A stretch of 64,000 bases of DNA from Thermoanaerobacter pseudethanolicus ATCC 33223 (GTDB lineage: Bacteria > Bacillota > Thermoanaerobacteria > Thermoanaerobacterales > Thermoanaerobacteraceae). This document shows, piece after piece, positions 56,303 through 64,000 of this stretch (positions within the stretch are counted from its first letter, which is position 1; each line of letters starts with the position of its first letter). The stretch is from assembly GCF_000019085.1 (NCBI RefSeq), contig NC_010321.1:248001-312000 (forward strand), read 5' to 3'. Under the pieces are notes generated by a model. It did not search any database, was not told the DNA's origin, and worked only from the letters and a program-made list of their open reading frames with translations. Both the position numbers and the translations under genes were made by a program.

Positions 56303-56638
56303 ACTAATGTAATATTGTTTAATAATGGATAAATATGATATATTGAGCTATTTACCACCTTTATAGTTAGTTTTTTAGCTTTAATTACTTTAGTTTTAAC
56401 TGCAGGGTAGGGAAAGGTTCAATCCATTTTTACACAATTATATAAAGTTAACTAATAAATAGTAAATCATATTTAGCTATTATGTTTAAAAAATAGGAAT
56501 ATATAGAATATTTTAGGATCAAAATTATGTAGCTATTAGTACATCTTAAAGTTGGACGCTAAACTAGAAGCTGGGTTTGCACCTAAATTTATGTCTATAT
56601 AAAGTATTTCATGGAGAATTGGTGTTAGTATATTATTG
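56303..56638. other. AT-rich intergenic DNA, nothing recognised
   Basis: No open frame with a ribosome site and no clear hairpin. It separates the dextran operon from the IS cluster. Confidence 0.5.
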
Positions 56639-56697
56639 TAGACACTTTAACTCGAACAGGATAAAATAAAAATATAAAGAGAGGAAGTGTCTACAAA

Positions 56698-56973
56698 ATG
56701 CCAAGAGGACAAAGAAAATATAATGATGAATTCAAGAATACTATAGTAGAGTTGTATAACCATGGTAAAAGTCTATCAGAGCTTTCAAGCGAATATGGCA
56801 TCTCAAAATCCACAATATCAGGTTGGTTAAAAAAAGCAAAACCAATAAATATAGACAACAAAGGCACAACAATTACAGTAGAAGAATATCAGGCTATGTT
56901 AAAGAAGATGGCAAGACTTGAAGAGGAGAATGAAATATTAAAAAAAGCCATGGCCATATTCGAAAAGGAGTAA
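56698..56973 (+). CDS. IS3 family OrfA (helix-turn-helix)
   Basis: 91 residues. The N-terminal HTH RKYNDEFKNTIVELYNHGKS, then SELSSEYGISKSTISGWLKK, is followed by a leucine-zipper-like coil MLKKMARLEEENEILKKAM. This is the OrfA that supplies DNA binding and is normally fused to OrfB by -1 frameshifting. The frame is intact, with AGAGAGGAAG upstream, but its OrfB partner is broken, so no active transposase can be made from this copy. Confidence 0.9.
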   Translation: MPRGQRKYNDEFKNTIVELYNHGKSLSELSSEYGISKSTISGWLKKAKPINIDNKGTTITVEEYQAMLKKMARLEEENEILKKAMAIFEKE

Positions 56974-57026
56974 GCTCTATATTTGAGTTTATTGAGGAAA
57001 ATAAAAAATATTATGATGTTAAATAA

Positions 57027-57536
57027 ATGTGTGAAGTTTTAAAGGTTTTAAGGAGCTCCTATATAACGCATATTTACACTGTCAAGGACAAATGGTGTTA
57101 CCTTGCCACAGTAATAGATCTTTATACCAAGAAAGTCATTGGCTATGCGTTTTCTAAAACGATGGATACAGAGCTTGCTATTCGTGCTGTAGAAAATGCC
57201 TATAATGCTCAAAAGCCACAGGGAAAGCTTATACTCCATAGTGATTTAGGTTCACAGTATACAAGCACCAAATTTCAAGAATATATATTATCCAAAGGTA
57301 ACATAAAACACTCATTTAGTCACAAAGGATGCCCTTATGATAATGCATGTATAGAATCTTTTCATGCTTCTTTAAAAAAGGAAGAAGTAAATTTAGCTAC
57401 TTACTATGATTTTGATACTGCCAGACTTGCTATATTCGAGTATATTGAATCCTGGTATAATAGAAAGAGACTACATAGTAGTATAGGGTATATGACTCCG
57501 CAACAATTTGAGGTTTTGATTAAAAAGTCAGCATAA
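57027..57536 (+). pseudogene. IS3 family OrfB, internally deleted
   Basis: The preceding bases encode FEFIEENKKYYDVK and a stop, and then MCEVLKVLRSSY runs straight into THIYTVKDKWCYLATVIDLYT. About 100 residues are lost at this joint, including the first catalytic Asp of the DDE triad. The later Asp (HSDLGSQY) and Glu (CIESFHASLKKE) remain. Inactive. Confidence 0.85.
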
Positions 57537-57558
57537 AAATTTCGAGTTTTTGTGTCTA

Positions 57559-57862
57559 CTATATTGACATAAATCCACATAAATCCAATTCCGCCAAGCA
57601 AGTTTTACAAAGAAATTTTACGAAACAATGCGAGCCGAGGAGTTTTAGTCGTTTAAGTCCAAATAAATAGGGGCCAGTACATTCTTCTCCTACATATGTT
57701 TTGTAATAGAGGGAGTGAAAAATATTTTGTGTATTTAGATTAATTTTATCCTCTTTCTCAGCAAGAATCAGTTAACATTTTTTATTTGATCAATCTTTAG
57801 TATAACCTTTTTTCTACATCTTATGCATGAAAGTGAATAATTTTGGTTAAAATATTTAATTA
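57559..57862. other. Non-coding debris between IS3 and IS256
   Basis: Contains a short tandem ACATAAATCC ACATAAATCC near 57568-57587 and a GC-richer patch around 57620-57650 that stands out from its surroundings. No gene supported. Confidence 0.35.
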
Positions 57863-57876
57863 GGGATACTGTAAGC

Positions 57877-57950
57877 TTTTCTCTAGAACCTTTGAAGACC
57901 CAGGGATTCAAAGGTTCTAGAGAAAAAATTTTTTCGGGCTTCGCCCCCTA
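57877..57950. terminator. IS256 end hairpins
   Basis: Perfect 20-base arms (57877-57896 and 57907-57926) with a 10-base loop, then a T run and a second small hairpin CGGGCTTCGCCCC at 57935-57947. They probably insulate the transposase gene from outside transcription. Confidence 0.75.
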
Positions 57951-59165
57951 TAAGTATTTTTCAAGTCTTCCAGGATACATTATGATTAATTGATTTAATA
58001 CTATATCCCAGTTTTTATACCTCACTGTCCATTTCTTTAATACATTCATTGTTACTAAGTATAGCATTTTTTCTAATGCTTCATCAGATGGAAATATTGT
58101 TTTTGATTTTGTAACTTTCCTTAACTGCCTGTGGAATCCTTCAATTATGTTTGTTGTATACATTATTTTCCTTACTTCTTCAGGGAATTTGTAAAATGGA
58201 CTTAATACATCCCAGTTATTCTCCCAACTCTTTATGGCATAAGGATATAGATTCTGCCATTTGTTTTTTAATTTCTCAAATTCATCCCTTGCTATTTCTT
58301 CATTAGCTGATTGATATACTGCTTTAAAATCTTTACTGAATTCTTTAAGGTGTTTATATGACACATATTTGAAGCAGTTCCTTAATTGATGTATTATACA
58401 TCTTTGTATCTCTGATTTTGGAAATGCTGCTTGTATTGCTTCTTTTATCCCTGTTAATCCATCTACAGAAAATACTATAACATCTTCTACTCCTCTGTTC
58501 TTTAGCTCATTTAATACTCCAAGCCAGAATCTTGAACTCTCATTTTCTCCAATCCAAATCCCTAATACATCTTTTATGCCTTCTATCGTTACCCCTAATA
58601 CTACATAAGCTGCTCTATTGATAATATGACCGTCTGTTCTTACTTTGTAATGGATGGCATCCATAAATATGAAAGTGTATATCTTTTCTAATGGCCTTGA
58701 TTGCCATTCTTTTATTTCTGGTACTATTCTTTCGGTTATTTTGCTTACCATTTCTGCAGATAGTTCTATTCCATACAGGTCTTTTATCTGGTCATGAATA
58801 TCTCTTGTTGACATTCCTCTTGCATATAGAGCTATTACTTTTTCTTCAATTCCTGATATGTCTCTTTTGTATTTTGGAACTATTTTAGGTTCAAATTCTC
58901 CTTGTCTGTCTCTTGGAATATCAATTTCCATCTCACCAAATTGAGTTTTTACCGTCTTTTGAGTATAGCCATTTCTTGAATTTTGAGTATCTTTGTCTTT
59001 TTTGTCATATCTTTCGTAGCCAAGTTCTGTTGAAAGTTCTGCTTCAAGCATTTCTTGAATAGTATCTTTAAAAAGGTTTTTTAATGATGTATAAAGGTCT
59101 GGAATAGATTGAATATTGTTTTCACTAATGAAATTTCTTAATTGTTCTTTTGTCAATAGTGACAT
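57948..59165 (-). CDS. IS256 family transposase
   Basis: 405 residues, the usual mutator-type (IS256) length. DDE residues fit MDAIHYKVRT (first Asp), FSVDGLTGIKEA (second Asp), and TTNIIEGFHRQLRK (Glu); the conserved CIIHQLRNCFKYV lies between. It starts at ATG 59165 after AAGGAGG. No interruption is seen, so the element may be active. Confidence 0.95.
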   Translation of the reverse strand: MSLLTKEQLRNFISENNIQSIPDLYTSLKNLFKDTIQEMLEAELSTELGYERYDKKDKDTQNSRNGYTQKTVKTQFGEMEIDIPRDRQGEFEPKIVPKYKRDISGIEEKVIALYARGMSTRDIHDQIKDLYGIELSAEMVSKITERIVPEIKEWQSRPLEKIYTFIFMDAIHYKVRTDGHIINRAAYVVLGVTIEGIKDVLGIWIGENESSRFWLGVLNELKNRGVEDVIVFSVDGLTGIKEAIQAAFPKSEIQRCIIHQLRNCFKYVSYKHLKEFSKDFKAVYQSANEEIARDEFEKLKNKWQNLYPYAIKSWENNWDVLSPFYKFPEEVRKIMYTTNIIEGFHRQLRKVTKSKTIFPSDEALEKMLYLVTMNVLKKWTVRYKNWDIVLNQLIIMYPGRLEKYL

Positions 59166-59257
59166 TTTTAAAACCTCCTTCTTGGTTTTGTATATATTCT
59201 AATTCTTACCAAGAAAGAGGTTTTTAATCAGTTTACACAAAATTTTTTACAGTCTCG

Positions 59258-59709
59258 TAATAGACGTTCTTTAGTTTATTCCTACCATTTTTTGTTTCTC
59301 TTCCTTCATGTATGTATACAAGCCTTGGCATTTCTTTTTTTCCATCTTGTAAAGCTACATGGTCTTCATCCGCTTCTATGTATAATACTCCTTTTTGTCC
59401 TCTTTTATTATCTTGTCTAATTCCTCTATAAATAGCACAGCTACCTTCGCTCCTAATTCATCTGACTTTTTCTTGATTTCCGGAATAATCTCAGTTAAAT
59501 CCATCCCTTCTTCTAACTCTTTTTAAATATTTTCATCATATCATTACTGAAATCCAATGAAATTGTAGTATAATATTATTTAGATTATTGTTCACAAGAG
59601 ACAACTCCTTTCTGTGATTTTGTGTTTGCAAATTCTATTTTATCACAGGGGTTGTCTCTTGTTTATTTTTTTACTTAAAAAATCCTACGATAATTTTACA
59701 CTATGATGT
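59258..59709 (-). pseudogene. Decayed ISLre2 (UPF0236) transposase and left end, cut by IS256
   Basis: On the minus strand, parts of an ISLre2 transposase can be read in different frames: MMKIFKK, then ELEEGMDLTEIIPEIKKKSD, then, after a deletion, [20 protein letters not shown] and [26 protein letters not shown] is the family hallmark. The outer 110 bases (about 59600-59709) hold the promoter-like leader and the terminal repeat CATAGTGTAAAATTATCGTA, matching the remnant at 1914-2020. IS256 lies against its broken inner side. Confidence 0.75.
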
Positions 59710-59736
59710 AACAACAATAATATTAAATTATTTGGT

Positions 59737-60021
59737 TTATTTTTTTAACATTTTTACTATTTCTGTATATTCGTCTAAAGTGATTTCACCGCGAACGTAT
59801 CTTAACTTGGCAATTTCTAATGCTTCATTATTAGGATCTGTATCGTGTTTCTTAAAAAAGTTAACATTTCTAATCTGTTTTACTAGCAAGTAAATTACTA
59901 CACCTATTAAAATTAAGAACAATATATTGGTAAGTCCACCACCGAACCAAGTTCCATAACCACAAGGATAATATCCTCCAAACCAACGACCTAAACCACC
60001 CATCATATATCCTCCAAACAT
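59737..60021 (-). CDS. SHOCT-domain membrane protein
   Basis: 94 residues. A Gly/Trp/Tyr-rich N-terminus (MFGGYMMGGLGRWFGGYYPC) precedes one membrane helix (about 31-49) and a C-terminal SHOCT motif ALEIAKLRYVRGEITLDEYT. SHOCT is a short oligomerisation motif found at the ends of many small membrane proteins; function unknown. GAGGAGGAG lies before the ATG. Second gene of a two-gene unit on this strand. Confidence 0.82.
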   Translation of the reverse strand: MFGGYMMGGLGRWFGGYYPCGYGTWFGGGLTNILFLILIGVVIYLLVKQIRNVNFFKKHDTDPNNEALEIAKLRYVRGEITLDEYTEIVKMLKK

Positions 60022-60052
60022 TATTTTCTCCTCCTCTCTAAATATTTAAATT

Positions 60053-60244
60053 TTACAAAATACTTTTTAATTTGTTATATTCTTCTTCTTCTGTAATTTC
60101 ACCTTTAGCCAAGCGTATATCGAGTATTCTTTTTGCTTCGTTTGTTTGGTAATTTTTGTTTTCATGTAAATTATTAATCATTCTTTGCAGGTTACCTGTT
60201 TTGTACAAATAAAAGCCAATTGCCAAGATTAATATAAGACCCAT
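60053..60244 (-). CDS. Small SHOCT-domain membrane protein
   Basis: 63 residues from ATG 60244 (AAAGGAG 9 bases upstream; a TTG at 60253 touches that site). One N-terminal membrane helix (MGLILILAIGFYLYKTG) and a SHOCT ending EAKRILDIRLAKGEITEEEEYNKLK. First gene of the unit and directly behind the 11-bp repeat promoter at 60298-60329. Probably co-expressed with the next SHOCT gene. Confidence 0.8.
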   Translation of the reverse strand: MGLILILAIGFYLYKTGNLQRMINNLHENKNYQTNEAKRILDIRLAKGEITEEEEYNKLKSIL

Positions 60245-60297
60245 ACTTTTCAACTCCTTTCTATTTATCGAAAAATTGTTAACTTGCTTTCACCTTT

Positions 60298-60329
60298 ATT
60301 TTAAAACTTACTTTTGAAGAAAATATGAA
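60298..60329 (-). promoter_or_regulatory. SHOCT unit promoter with 11-bp direct repeats
   Basis: Read on the minus strand: TTCATAT (60329-60323), four bases, TTCAAAA (60318-60312), eight bases, TAAAAT (60303-60298). The repeat spacing (11) and the 8-base gap to the -10 are the same as at 62554-62585. Confidence 0.6.
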
Positions 60330-60400
60330 GAGAAAAAAGATATAAACTGTTGGTAAATACAGCTTAATTAGAATGATTTCTAAAAATAGATGGTTAGATT

Positions 60401-60478
60401 TTCATAAGCCGTGATGTATAATATATGAAGAAAGAAATTTATCAAGCTATTTTCATACATTATTCATAATTTTACAAT
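60401..60478 (+). promoter_or_regulatory. Two-component operon promoter region
   Basis: TTCATAA (60401-60407), nine bases, TATAAT (60417-60422). A second direct-repeat pair, TTCATAC (60452-60458) and TTCATAA (60463-60469), again 11 bases apart, lies closer to the gene with TACAAT at 60473-60478. Suggests autoregulation. Confidence 0.5.
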
Positions 60479-60502
60479 AAAATGATAAAGGATGGTTGAA
60501 AA

Positions 60503-61198
60503 ATGGGTAAAAAGATATTTGTTGTTGATGACGAAATAAAAATACTGGAAGTTGTAAAGTCATATCTTGAACATGAGGGATTTAGCGTTATTACCGAAAC
60601 CAATGGCAATAACGTTTTAAATACATTCAAAAAAGAAAAACCGGATCTTGTTATACTTGATCTTATGTTGCCAGGTATTTCAGGAGAGGAACTGTGCAAG
60701 AGGATACGGCAGTTTTCCAATGTTCCGATATTGATGCTTACAGCAAAAGTTCAAGAAAGTGATAAAATTAATGGATTTTCTATAGGTGCTGATGACTATC
60801 TTACAAAACCATTCAGCCCACGTGAATTGGTTATGAGAGTAAAGGCAATATTAAGGAGGACAAGTGATGATGTACCTCTTGCTGAAGTAATGTCTTTTAA
60901 TAATGATGACCTTGTGGTCGATTTTAAAGCACACACGGTGAAGAAAAAAGGAGTAGTTGTAAATCTCACTCCAAACGAATTTAAAATTTTAAAGTTTTTA
61001 ATTCGCAATCCTAACAGAGTCTTTACAAGAGAAGAATTAATTGAAAAAGTTATGGGATTTGACTATGAAGGCTATGACAGGACGATTGATGCACATATTA
61101 AAAATTTAAGACAAAAAATTGAAGACGATACGAAAAATCCAGTGTATATTAAAACGGTGTATGGTGTTGGATATAAATTTGGTGATGGAAATGTTTAG
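60503..61198 (+). CDS. OmpR/PhoB-family response regulator
   Basis: 231 residues. Receiver domain (about 1-118) with acidic DDE at 9-11, phosphoacceptor Asp53 in LVILDLMLPG, Thr in MLTAK and Lys in YLTKPFSPREL; then a C-terminal winged helix (about 130-228) with LTPNEFKILKFLI and the recognition region YDRTIDAHIKNLRQKIEDD. This class binds tandem half-sites spaced by 11 bp, which are present upstream of this gene and of the SHOCT genes on both sides. The 3' end overlaps the kinase gene. Confidence 0.95.
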   Translation: MGKKIFVVDDEIKILEVVKSYLEHEGFSVITETNGNNVLNTFKKEKPDLVILDLMLPGISGEELCKRIRQFSNVPILMLTAKVQESDKINGFSIGADDYLTKPFSPRELVMRVKAILRRTSDDVPLAEVMSFNNDDLVVDFKAHTVKKKGVVVNLTPNEFKILKFLIRNPNRVFTREELIEKVMGFDYEGYDRTIDAHIKNLRQKIEDDTKNPVYIKTVYGVGYKFGDGNV

Positions 61199-62546
61199 AA
61201 ATAATTTAAGAACAAGGACGGCTATTGTATTTATTTCAATAGCTCTTATATCGATTGTTATTGTAAGTATTACAACAAACATCTTAATAATAAATAGCTT
61301 TGGAAATTATGTTACAAAGTCAACAGATAAAGAATTTAGCAATATAGCTAACACTCTTGCTGCAGTGTATAAATCTGAGGGGGGGTGGAAAAGTACAACA
61401 GGGCGTGAAATTGGTCATGCAGCTATGATGGAAGGATATGGATTAAGACTTAGAGATAAAGATGGCAAGATTATATGGGATTTTTCTTCAATGTCATATA
61501 TGATGAATATGATGGGAAAATGGAATAAGAAAAATATTTCTGAAAAAACTCTTCCCATCATTGTAGATGAAAAAACAGTGGGATATGTGGATATAATTTA
61601 TTATGGGCCGATAATGATGAGTGACTTGGATTTTAAGTTTTTATATGACATTAGTAGATATAATGTTATAGCAACGGTGATAGCTATTTTTATAGCATTG
61701 ATTATAAGTATTTATGTGTCAAATTATATTACAAGACCGTTAATTAATATTACGGAAGTTGCTAAAAAGCTTGAAAAAGGTGATTTTACTGCAAAGGTTT
61801 ATGATATACCTAAAGAAGAAGAGCTATTTAAGCTCACAGCTGCAATAAACCACCTTGGAGAATCTTTAAAATATCAAGAAATACTAAGAAAACAAATGAC
61901 CTCTGACATTGCACATGAGCTTAGAACACCATTGACAACATTGCACAGTCATATTGAAGCAATGCTTGATGGGGTTTGGGAGCCTACGTATGAAAGACTG
62001 AAGAGTTTAAATGAAGAGGTCTTAAGACTTATAAATATTGTAAAAGACCTTGAAACATTGAATAAATTTGAATCTGACATGTTAAAGCTTAATAAAATCA
62101 AATTTGACGCAAGCGAATTAGTAAAGAGCATTTTAACAAATTTTGAAGCATCTTTTGCTGAAAAAGAACAAGAAGTTGTAAAGAACATCGAAGATAACAT
62201 TATGTTGTTTGGCGATAAGGACAGGATAGCACAGGTCTTTGTTAACCTAATATCAAATTCAAATAAATATACTCCTGTAGGTGGCAAAATAAAAATAGAC
62301 TTTTATAAAGATGGCGATTATGCAGTATTTATTGTAGAAGATAATGGAATGGGTATATCAAAAGATGATATTCCTTTTATTTTTGAAAGGTTTTACAGAG
62401 GAGAAAAATCAAGAAATCGTGAAACAGGTGGAAGTGGAATAGGGCTTTCGATTGCAAAAGCCATAGTACTAGCCCATGGAGGCAAAATAAACGTTGAAAG
62501 CGAGATAAATAAAGGGAGTAAGTTTATTGTTAAAATTCCCCTATAA
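61191..62546 (+). CDS. Sensor histidine kinase
   Basis: 451 residues. Two membrane helices (about 10-35 and 155-178) frame an extracytoplasmic sensor region of about 120 residues rich in Met and Gly (MSYMMNMMGKWN), then HAMP (about 180-232), HisKA with the phosphoacceptor in SDIAHELRTPLTTL, and HATPase with N box NLISNSNKYT, G1 VEDNGMGIS, F box FERFYRGEKS and G2 GSGIGLSIAKAI. The ATG at 61191 overlaps the regulator's end; 61185 is possible. Signal unknown; the SHOCT proteins next door hint at an envelope signal (inference). Confidence 0.93.
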   Translation: MFRNNLRTRTAIVFISIALISIVIVSITTNILIINSFGNYVTKSTDKEFSNIANTLAAVYKSEGGWKSTTGREIGHAAMMEGYGLRLRDKDGKIIWDFSSMSYMMNMMGKWNKKNISEKTLPIIVDEKTVGYVDIIYYGPIMMSDLDFKFLYDISRYNVIATVIAIFIALIISIYVSNYITRPLINITEVAKKLEKGDFTAKVYDIPKEEELFKLTAAINHLGESLKYQEILRKQMTSDIAHELRTPLTTLHSHIEAMLDGVWEPTYERLKSLNEEVLRLINIVKDLETLNKFESDMLKLNKIKFDASELVKSILTNFEASFAEKEQEVVKNIEDNIMLFGDKDRIAQVFVNLISNSNKYTPVGGKIKIDFYKDGDYAVFIVEDNGMGISKDDIPFIFERFYRGEKSRNRETGGSGIGLSIAKAIVLAHGGKINVESEINKGSKFIVKIPL

Positions 62547-62553
62547 AAACTGG

Positions 62554-62585
62554 TTCATAAGTTTTTCATAATGGCGGTGTATAAT
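62554..62585 (+). promoter_or_regulatory. Promoter of downstream SHOCT gene with 11-bp direct repeats
   Basis: TTCATAA (62554-62560), four bases, TTCATAA (62565-62571), eight bases, TATAAT (62580-62585). No good -35; the repeats take its place, as in PhoB-activated promoters. Confidence 0.65.
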
Positions 62586-62620
62586 TATTTTTGAAAGGAA
62601 GAAGGGATGGTGAAAACATT

Positions 62621-62869
62621 ATGATGAGAATGATGTATGGCTGGGGCTGGGGATATGGAATAGGTGGATTTATTTGGAGCATTGTCTGGATGGCAATAGA
62701 GATAGGTTTAATAGTTGCTGCAATATATCTTATTATATCATTATTTCGAGGCACAAAAAATAGAAACAAAGAGAGGGATGCGATAGAAATTTTAAAAGAA
62801 AGATATGCAAGAGGGGAAATAAGCGAAGAAGAATATCTTGAACGAAAAAAACGACTTGAAGAAAAATGA
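62621..62869 (+). CDS. SHOCT-domain membrane protein
   Basis: 82 residues from ATG 62621 behind GAAGGGATGG. N-terminus MMRMMYGWGWGYGIGGFIW is rich in Met, Trp and Gly, like the SHOCT protein at 59737; one membrane helix follows (about 22-45) and then a SHOCT motif, AIEILKERYARGEISEEEYL. It has its own promoter directly after the kinase gene. Function unknown. Confidence 0.82.
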   Translation: MMRMMYGWGWGYGIGGFIWSIVWMAIEIGLIVAAIYLIISLFRGTKNRNKERDAIEILKERYARGEISEEEYLERKKRLEEK

Positions 62870-62938
62870 TTATATCATTGCATGCAGGCATCTTTAAATT
62901 GATTTGTATTATATATTAATAGGGAAAGGGTCTTCTAT

Positions 62939-63240
62939 ATGAATCTGCAAATAGTGAGAGACCACTTTGGATTGGTAACAATTGCGATAATTGTAATATC
63001 AGTAATACCTGCATTGTAAGCTTTGTAAATGCGGAGACTTTTCTGTTATGTCTAAAGTCTGAAACGTTGAATACTTATCAATGGTTTTCTTTAGTTATTT
63101 TTATCTTGGTTTAAATGTTGTGCATTCTGTTTCTGCACTAGTTTTTGCAGGCATTACTTTTGAACTTACTTCAATTGATGGAGCGTGGCATTTCATTAAA
63201 AACTATTCACCGAAAATGTCATTGTTATCGTAATAATTAA
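62939..63240 (+). pseudogene. Membrane-protein gene debris
   Basis: A 26-codon frame (62939-63019) ending in DHFGLVTIAIIVISVIPAL resembles the C-terminal end of DedA/VTT membrane proteins. A second frame, 63081-63233 (50 codons, hydrophobic, no ribosome site), is not recognised. The stretch reads as leftovers of one or two deleted genes. 63241-63360 shows nothing further. Confidence 0.35.
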
Positions 63241-63364
63241 CCCAAAAATAGAATTTATTACCATAAGACAGCTTTAACAATAGGAAAGTAGTTTACATTA
63301 GTAGTATACAAATACAATTATTCCCTGTAAAATAACAAAAAAAGACAATACCACTTTATGGCTT

Positions 63365-63520
63365 ACAATGCAGCTTCCCTCACTGTTAGTGTTCTTGCAT
63401 TTGTTTTTTTGAATGATGATTAATTTTTGTAATTCCCTCTTTGCCATATTATTTCTCCCCTTTTCATACTGACATTATCGCAGAATACTTTTAATATGGC
63501 AATATCACAGAATAATAACA
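63365..63520 (-). mobile_element. ISNCY-like transposase N-terminus and end remnant
   Basis: On the minus strand from 63447: MAKRELQKLIIIQK, then after a frameshift ARTLTVREAAL and a stop. This is the beginning of ISNCY (IS1202-type) transposases. Upstream, repeated motifs TTATCGCAGAATA and ATATCACAGAATA (63476-63514) look like that element's end. The rest of the element is missing. Confidence 0.5.
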
Positions 63521-63538
63521 TTCATCAGATTTCTGATA

Positions 63539-63595
63539 TTGACATGAGGGAAAAATAATTATATACTAATATATGAACAATTATTCATATGTTCA
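63539..63595 (+). promoter_or_regulatory. Promoter and operator of the ArsR-type repressor
   Basis: TTGACA (63539-63544), 17-base spacer, TATACT (63562-63567). TGAACA-N10-TGTTCA (63574-63595), containing TGAACAATTATTCA, lies at the transcription start, in the usual place for SmtB/CadC operators. Confidence 0.7.
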
Positions 63596-63613
63596 AGTAT
63601 TGAGGTGCTTTTT

Positions 63614-63979
63614 ATGAAGGAGAAAGGAAATAAAGCAGAGGCTTGTGAAGTTACTATAATACATGAAGATATTGTAAACAAAGTAAAAGAAATTATGCCC
63701 GAAGAAACAAAATTATATGACCTTGCAGAATTATTCAAAGTATTTGGGGATACTACAAGGATAAAAATACTCTGTGCGTTATTTGAATCAGAGATGTGTG
63801 TTTGTGACATTGCGGCACTTCTTGGCATGAGCCAGTCTGCTGTTTCCCACCAACTTCGAGTATTAAAGCAAAATAAATTAGTGAAATTTAAAAAAGAAGG
63901 AAAAGTAGTGTATTATTCTTTAGCGGATGACCATGTAAAGAAAATATTTGAGCAGGGATTTAATCATATTAATGAGTGA
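63614..63979 (+). CDS. ArsR/SmtB-family metal-responsive repressor (CadC-like)
   Basis: 121 residues from ATG 63614 (GAGGTGC upstream). A winged HTH: LAELFKVFGDTTRIKILCAL, then ESEMCVCDIAALLGMSQSAVSHQLRVL, where the CVCD box in the alpha-3 position is the metal site of ArsR/CadC repressors. An N-terminal Cys in EACEVTIIHED matches the CadC pattern. Such proteins leave DNA when Cd, Pb or Zn binds. A further start codon, ATG 63998, preceded by GAGGGTGAG, opens the next gene at the window edge, probably the resistance gene it controls (inference). Confidence 0.88.
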   Translation: MKEKGNKAEACEVTIIHEDIVNKVKEIMPEETKLYDLAELFKVFGDTTRIKILCALFESEMCVCDIAALLGMSQSAVSHQLRVLKQNKLVKFKKEGKVVYYSLADDHVKKIFEQGFNHINE

Positions 63980-64000
63980 ATGAATAGAGGGTGAGTAATG

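Larger units (their letters stand above)
56639..57558 (+). mobile_element. IS3 family element with internal deletion
   Basis: Terminal inverted repeats TAGACACTTTAACTCGAA (56639-56656) and the complement of TTCGAGTTTTTGTGTCTA (57541-57558) match at 15 of 18 bases. The 920-bp length is about 300 bp short of a normal IS3 element; the missing part falls inside orfB. No clear target duplication is seen. Confidence 0.8.
57863..59256. mobile_element. IS256 family insertion sequence, intact
   Basis: Ends share GAxACTGTAA (57865-57874 and the complement of 59247-59256). One complete transposase is read on the minus strand. The right end lies inside a decayed ISLre2 element, and no 8-9 base target duplication is visible, so one flank has probably been deleted or rearranged after insertion. 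Confidence 0.8.

Noticed and set aside
63081-63233. 50-codon hydrophobic frame as a real small membrane protein
   Set aside because: No ribosome site, surrounded by obvious gene fragments, and no match to a family; listed only as debris.

Overview
The window reads as a chromosomal segment of a low-GC, spore-forming, thermophilic anaerobe of the genus Thermoanaerobacter (T. brockii / pseudethanolicus / ethanolicus group). The strongest clue is the NADP-dependent secondary alcohol dehydrogenase at 729-1787, which matches the T. brockii / T. ethanolicus enzyme as I remember it. A divergent adhA, a GH66 dextranase whose catalytic residues fall where I recall them for the T. pseudethanolicus enzyme, sporulation genes of the yabN-yabR type, HydF and several Firmicute insertion sequences fit the same picture. 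I cannot name the strain.

Layout. 1-4.9 kb: a partial NfnA-type flavoprotein gene and the adhB/adhA pair, whose intergenic space holds an ISLre2 end remnant and a complete IS30 element; Rex-like boxes precede all three genes. 5.0-7.9 kb: a GC-richer two-gene unit coding for a sensory [FeFe]-hydrogenase-like protein (HydS type) and a SpoIIE/PP2C phosphatase. 8.1-19.5 kb: an eight-gene arginine operon argC-J-B-D-carA-carB-argG-argH behind a pair of ARG-box-like repeats. 19.5-22.6 kb: a yybP-ykoY type Mn2+ riboswitch and terminator controlling a P2-type Ca/Mn ATPase. 22.6-24.6 kb: a PIN toxin remnant, gpmA and ferritin.

24.7-31.8 kb is the region I find most interesting. It holds a type II NADH dehydrogenase with a C-terminal DoxX-like membrane domain, a NusG-II domain protein, a Gx-transporter protein, a polyprenyl diphosphate synthase, an ApbE flavin transferase and an FMN-binding lipoprotein. 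This is the gene set of flavin-based extracellular electron transfer (EET) described in Listeria. In this sequence two genes carry single-base frameshifts in A runs and a transposase gene sits between the flavin transferase and its presumed substrate. A desulfoferrodoxin follows.

31.9-37.5 kb: a deleted histidine kinase remnant, aspartase, hydF, and an MFS exporter with an HTH/TPR regulator on the other strand. 37.6-46.7 kb: the conserved mazG(yabN)-hup-rqcP(yabO)-spoIID-like-yabP-yabQ-divIC-yabR-ppx neighbourhood, broken up by an MtnX-like phosphatase and a CBS/DRTGG pyrophosphatase, then tRNA-Leu, tRNA-fMet and tRNA-Met.

47.0-56.3 kb: a dextran/isomalto-oligosaccharide locus with a ROK repressor, a CUT1 ABC importer lacking its ATPase, a membrane-anchored GH66, a GH15 and a second GH66 without a signal peptide. 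Two copies of one palindrome predict the ROK operator. 56.6-59.7 kb: an IS graveyard (IS3 with an internal deletion, intact IS256, decayed ISLre2). 59.7-62.9 kb: an OmpR-family two-component system flanked by three small SHOCT membrane proteins; promoters on both sides share the same 11-bp-spaced direct repeats, which suggests a self-contained regulon. 62.9-64.0 kb: gene debris, a transposase remnant and an ArsR/CadC-type metal repressor with its own promoter and operator.
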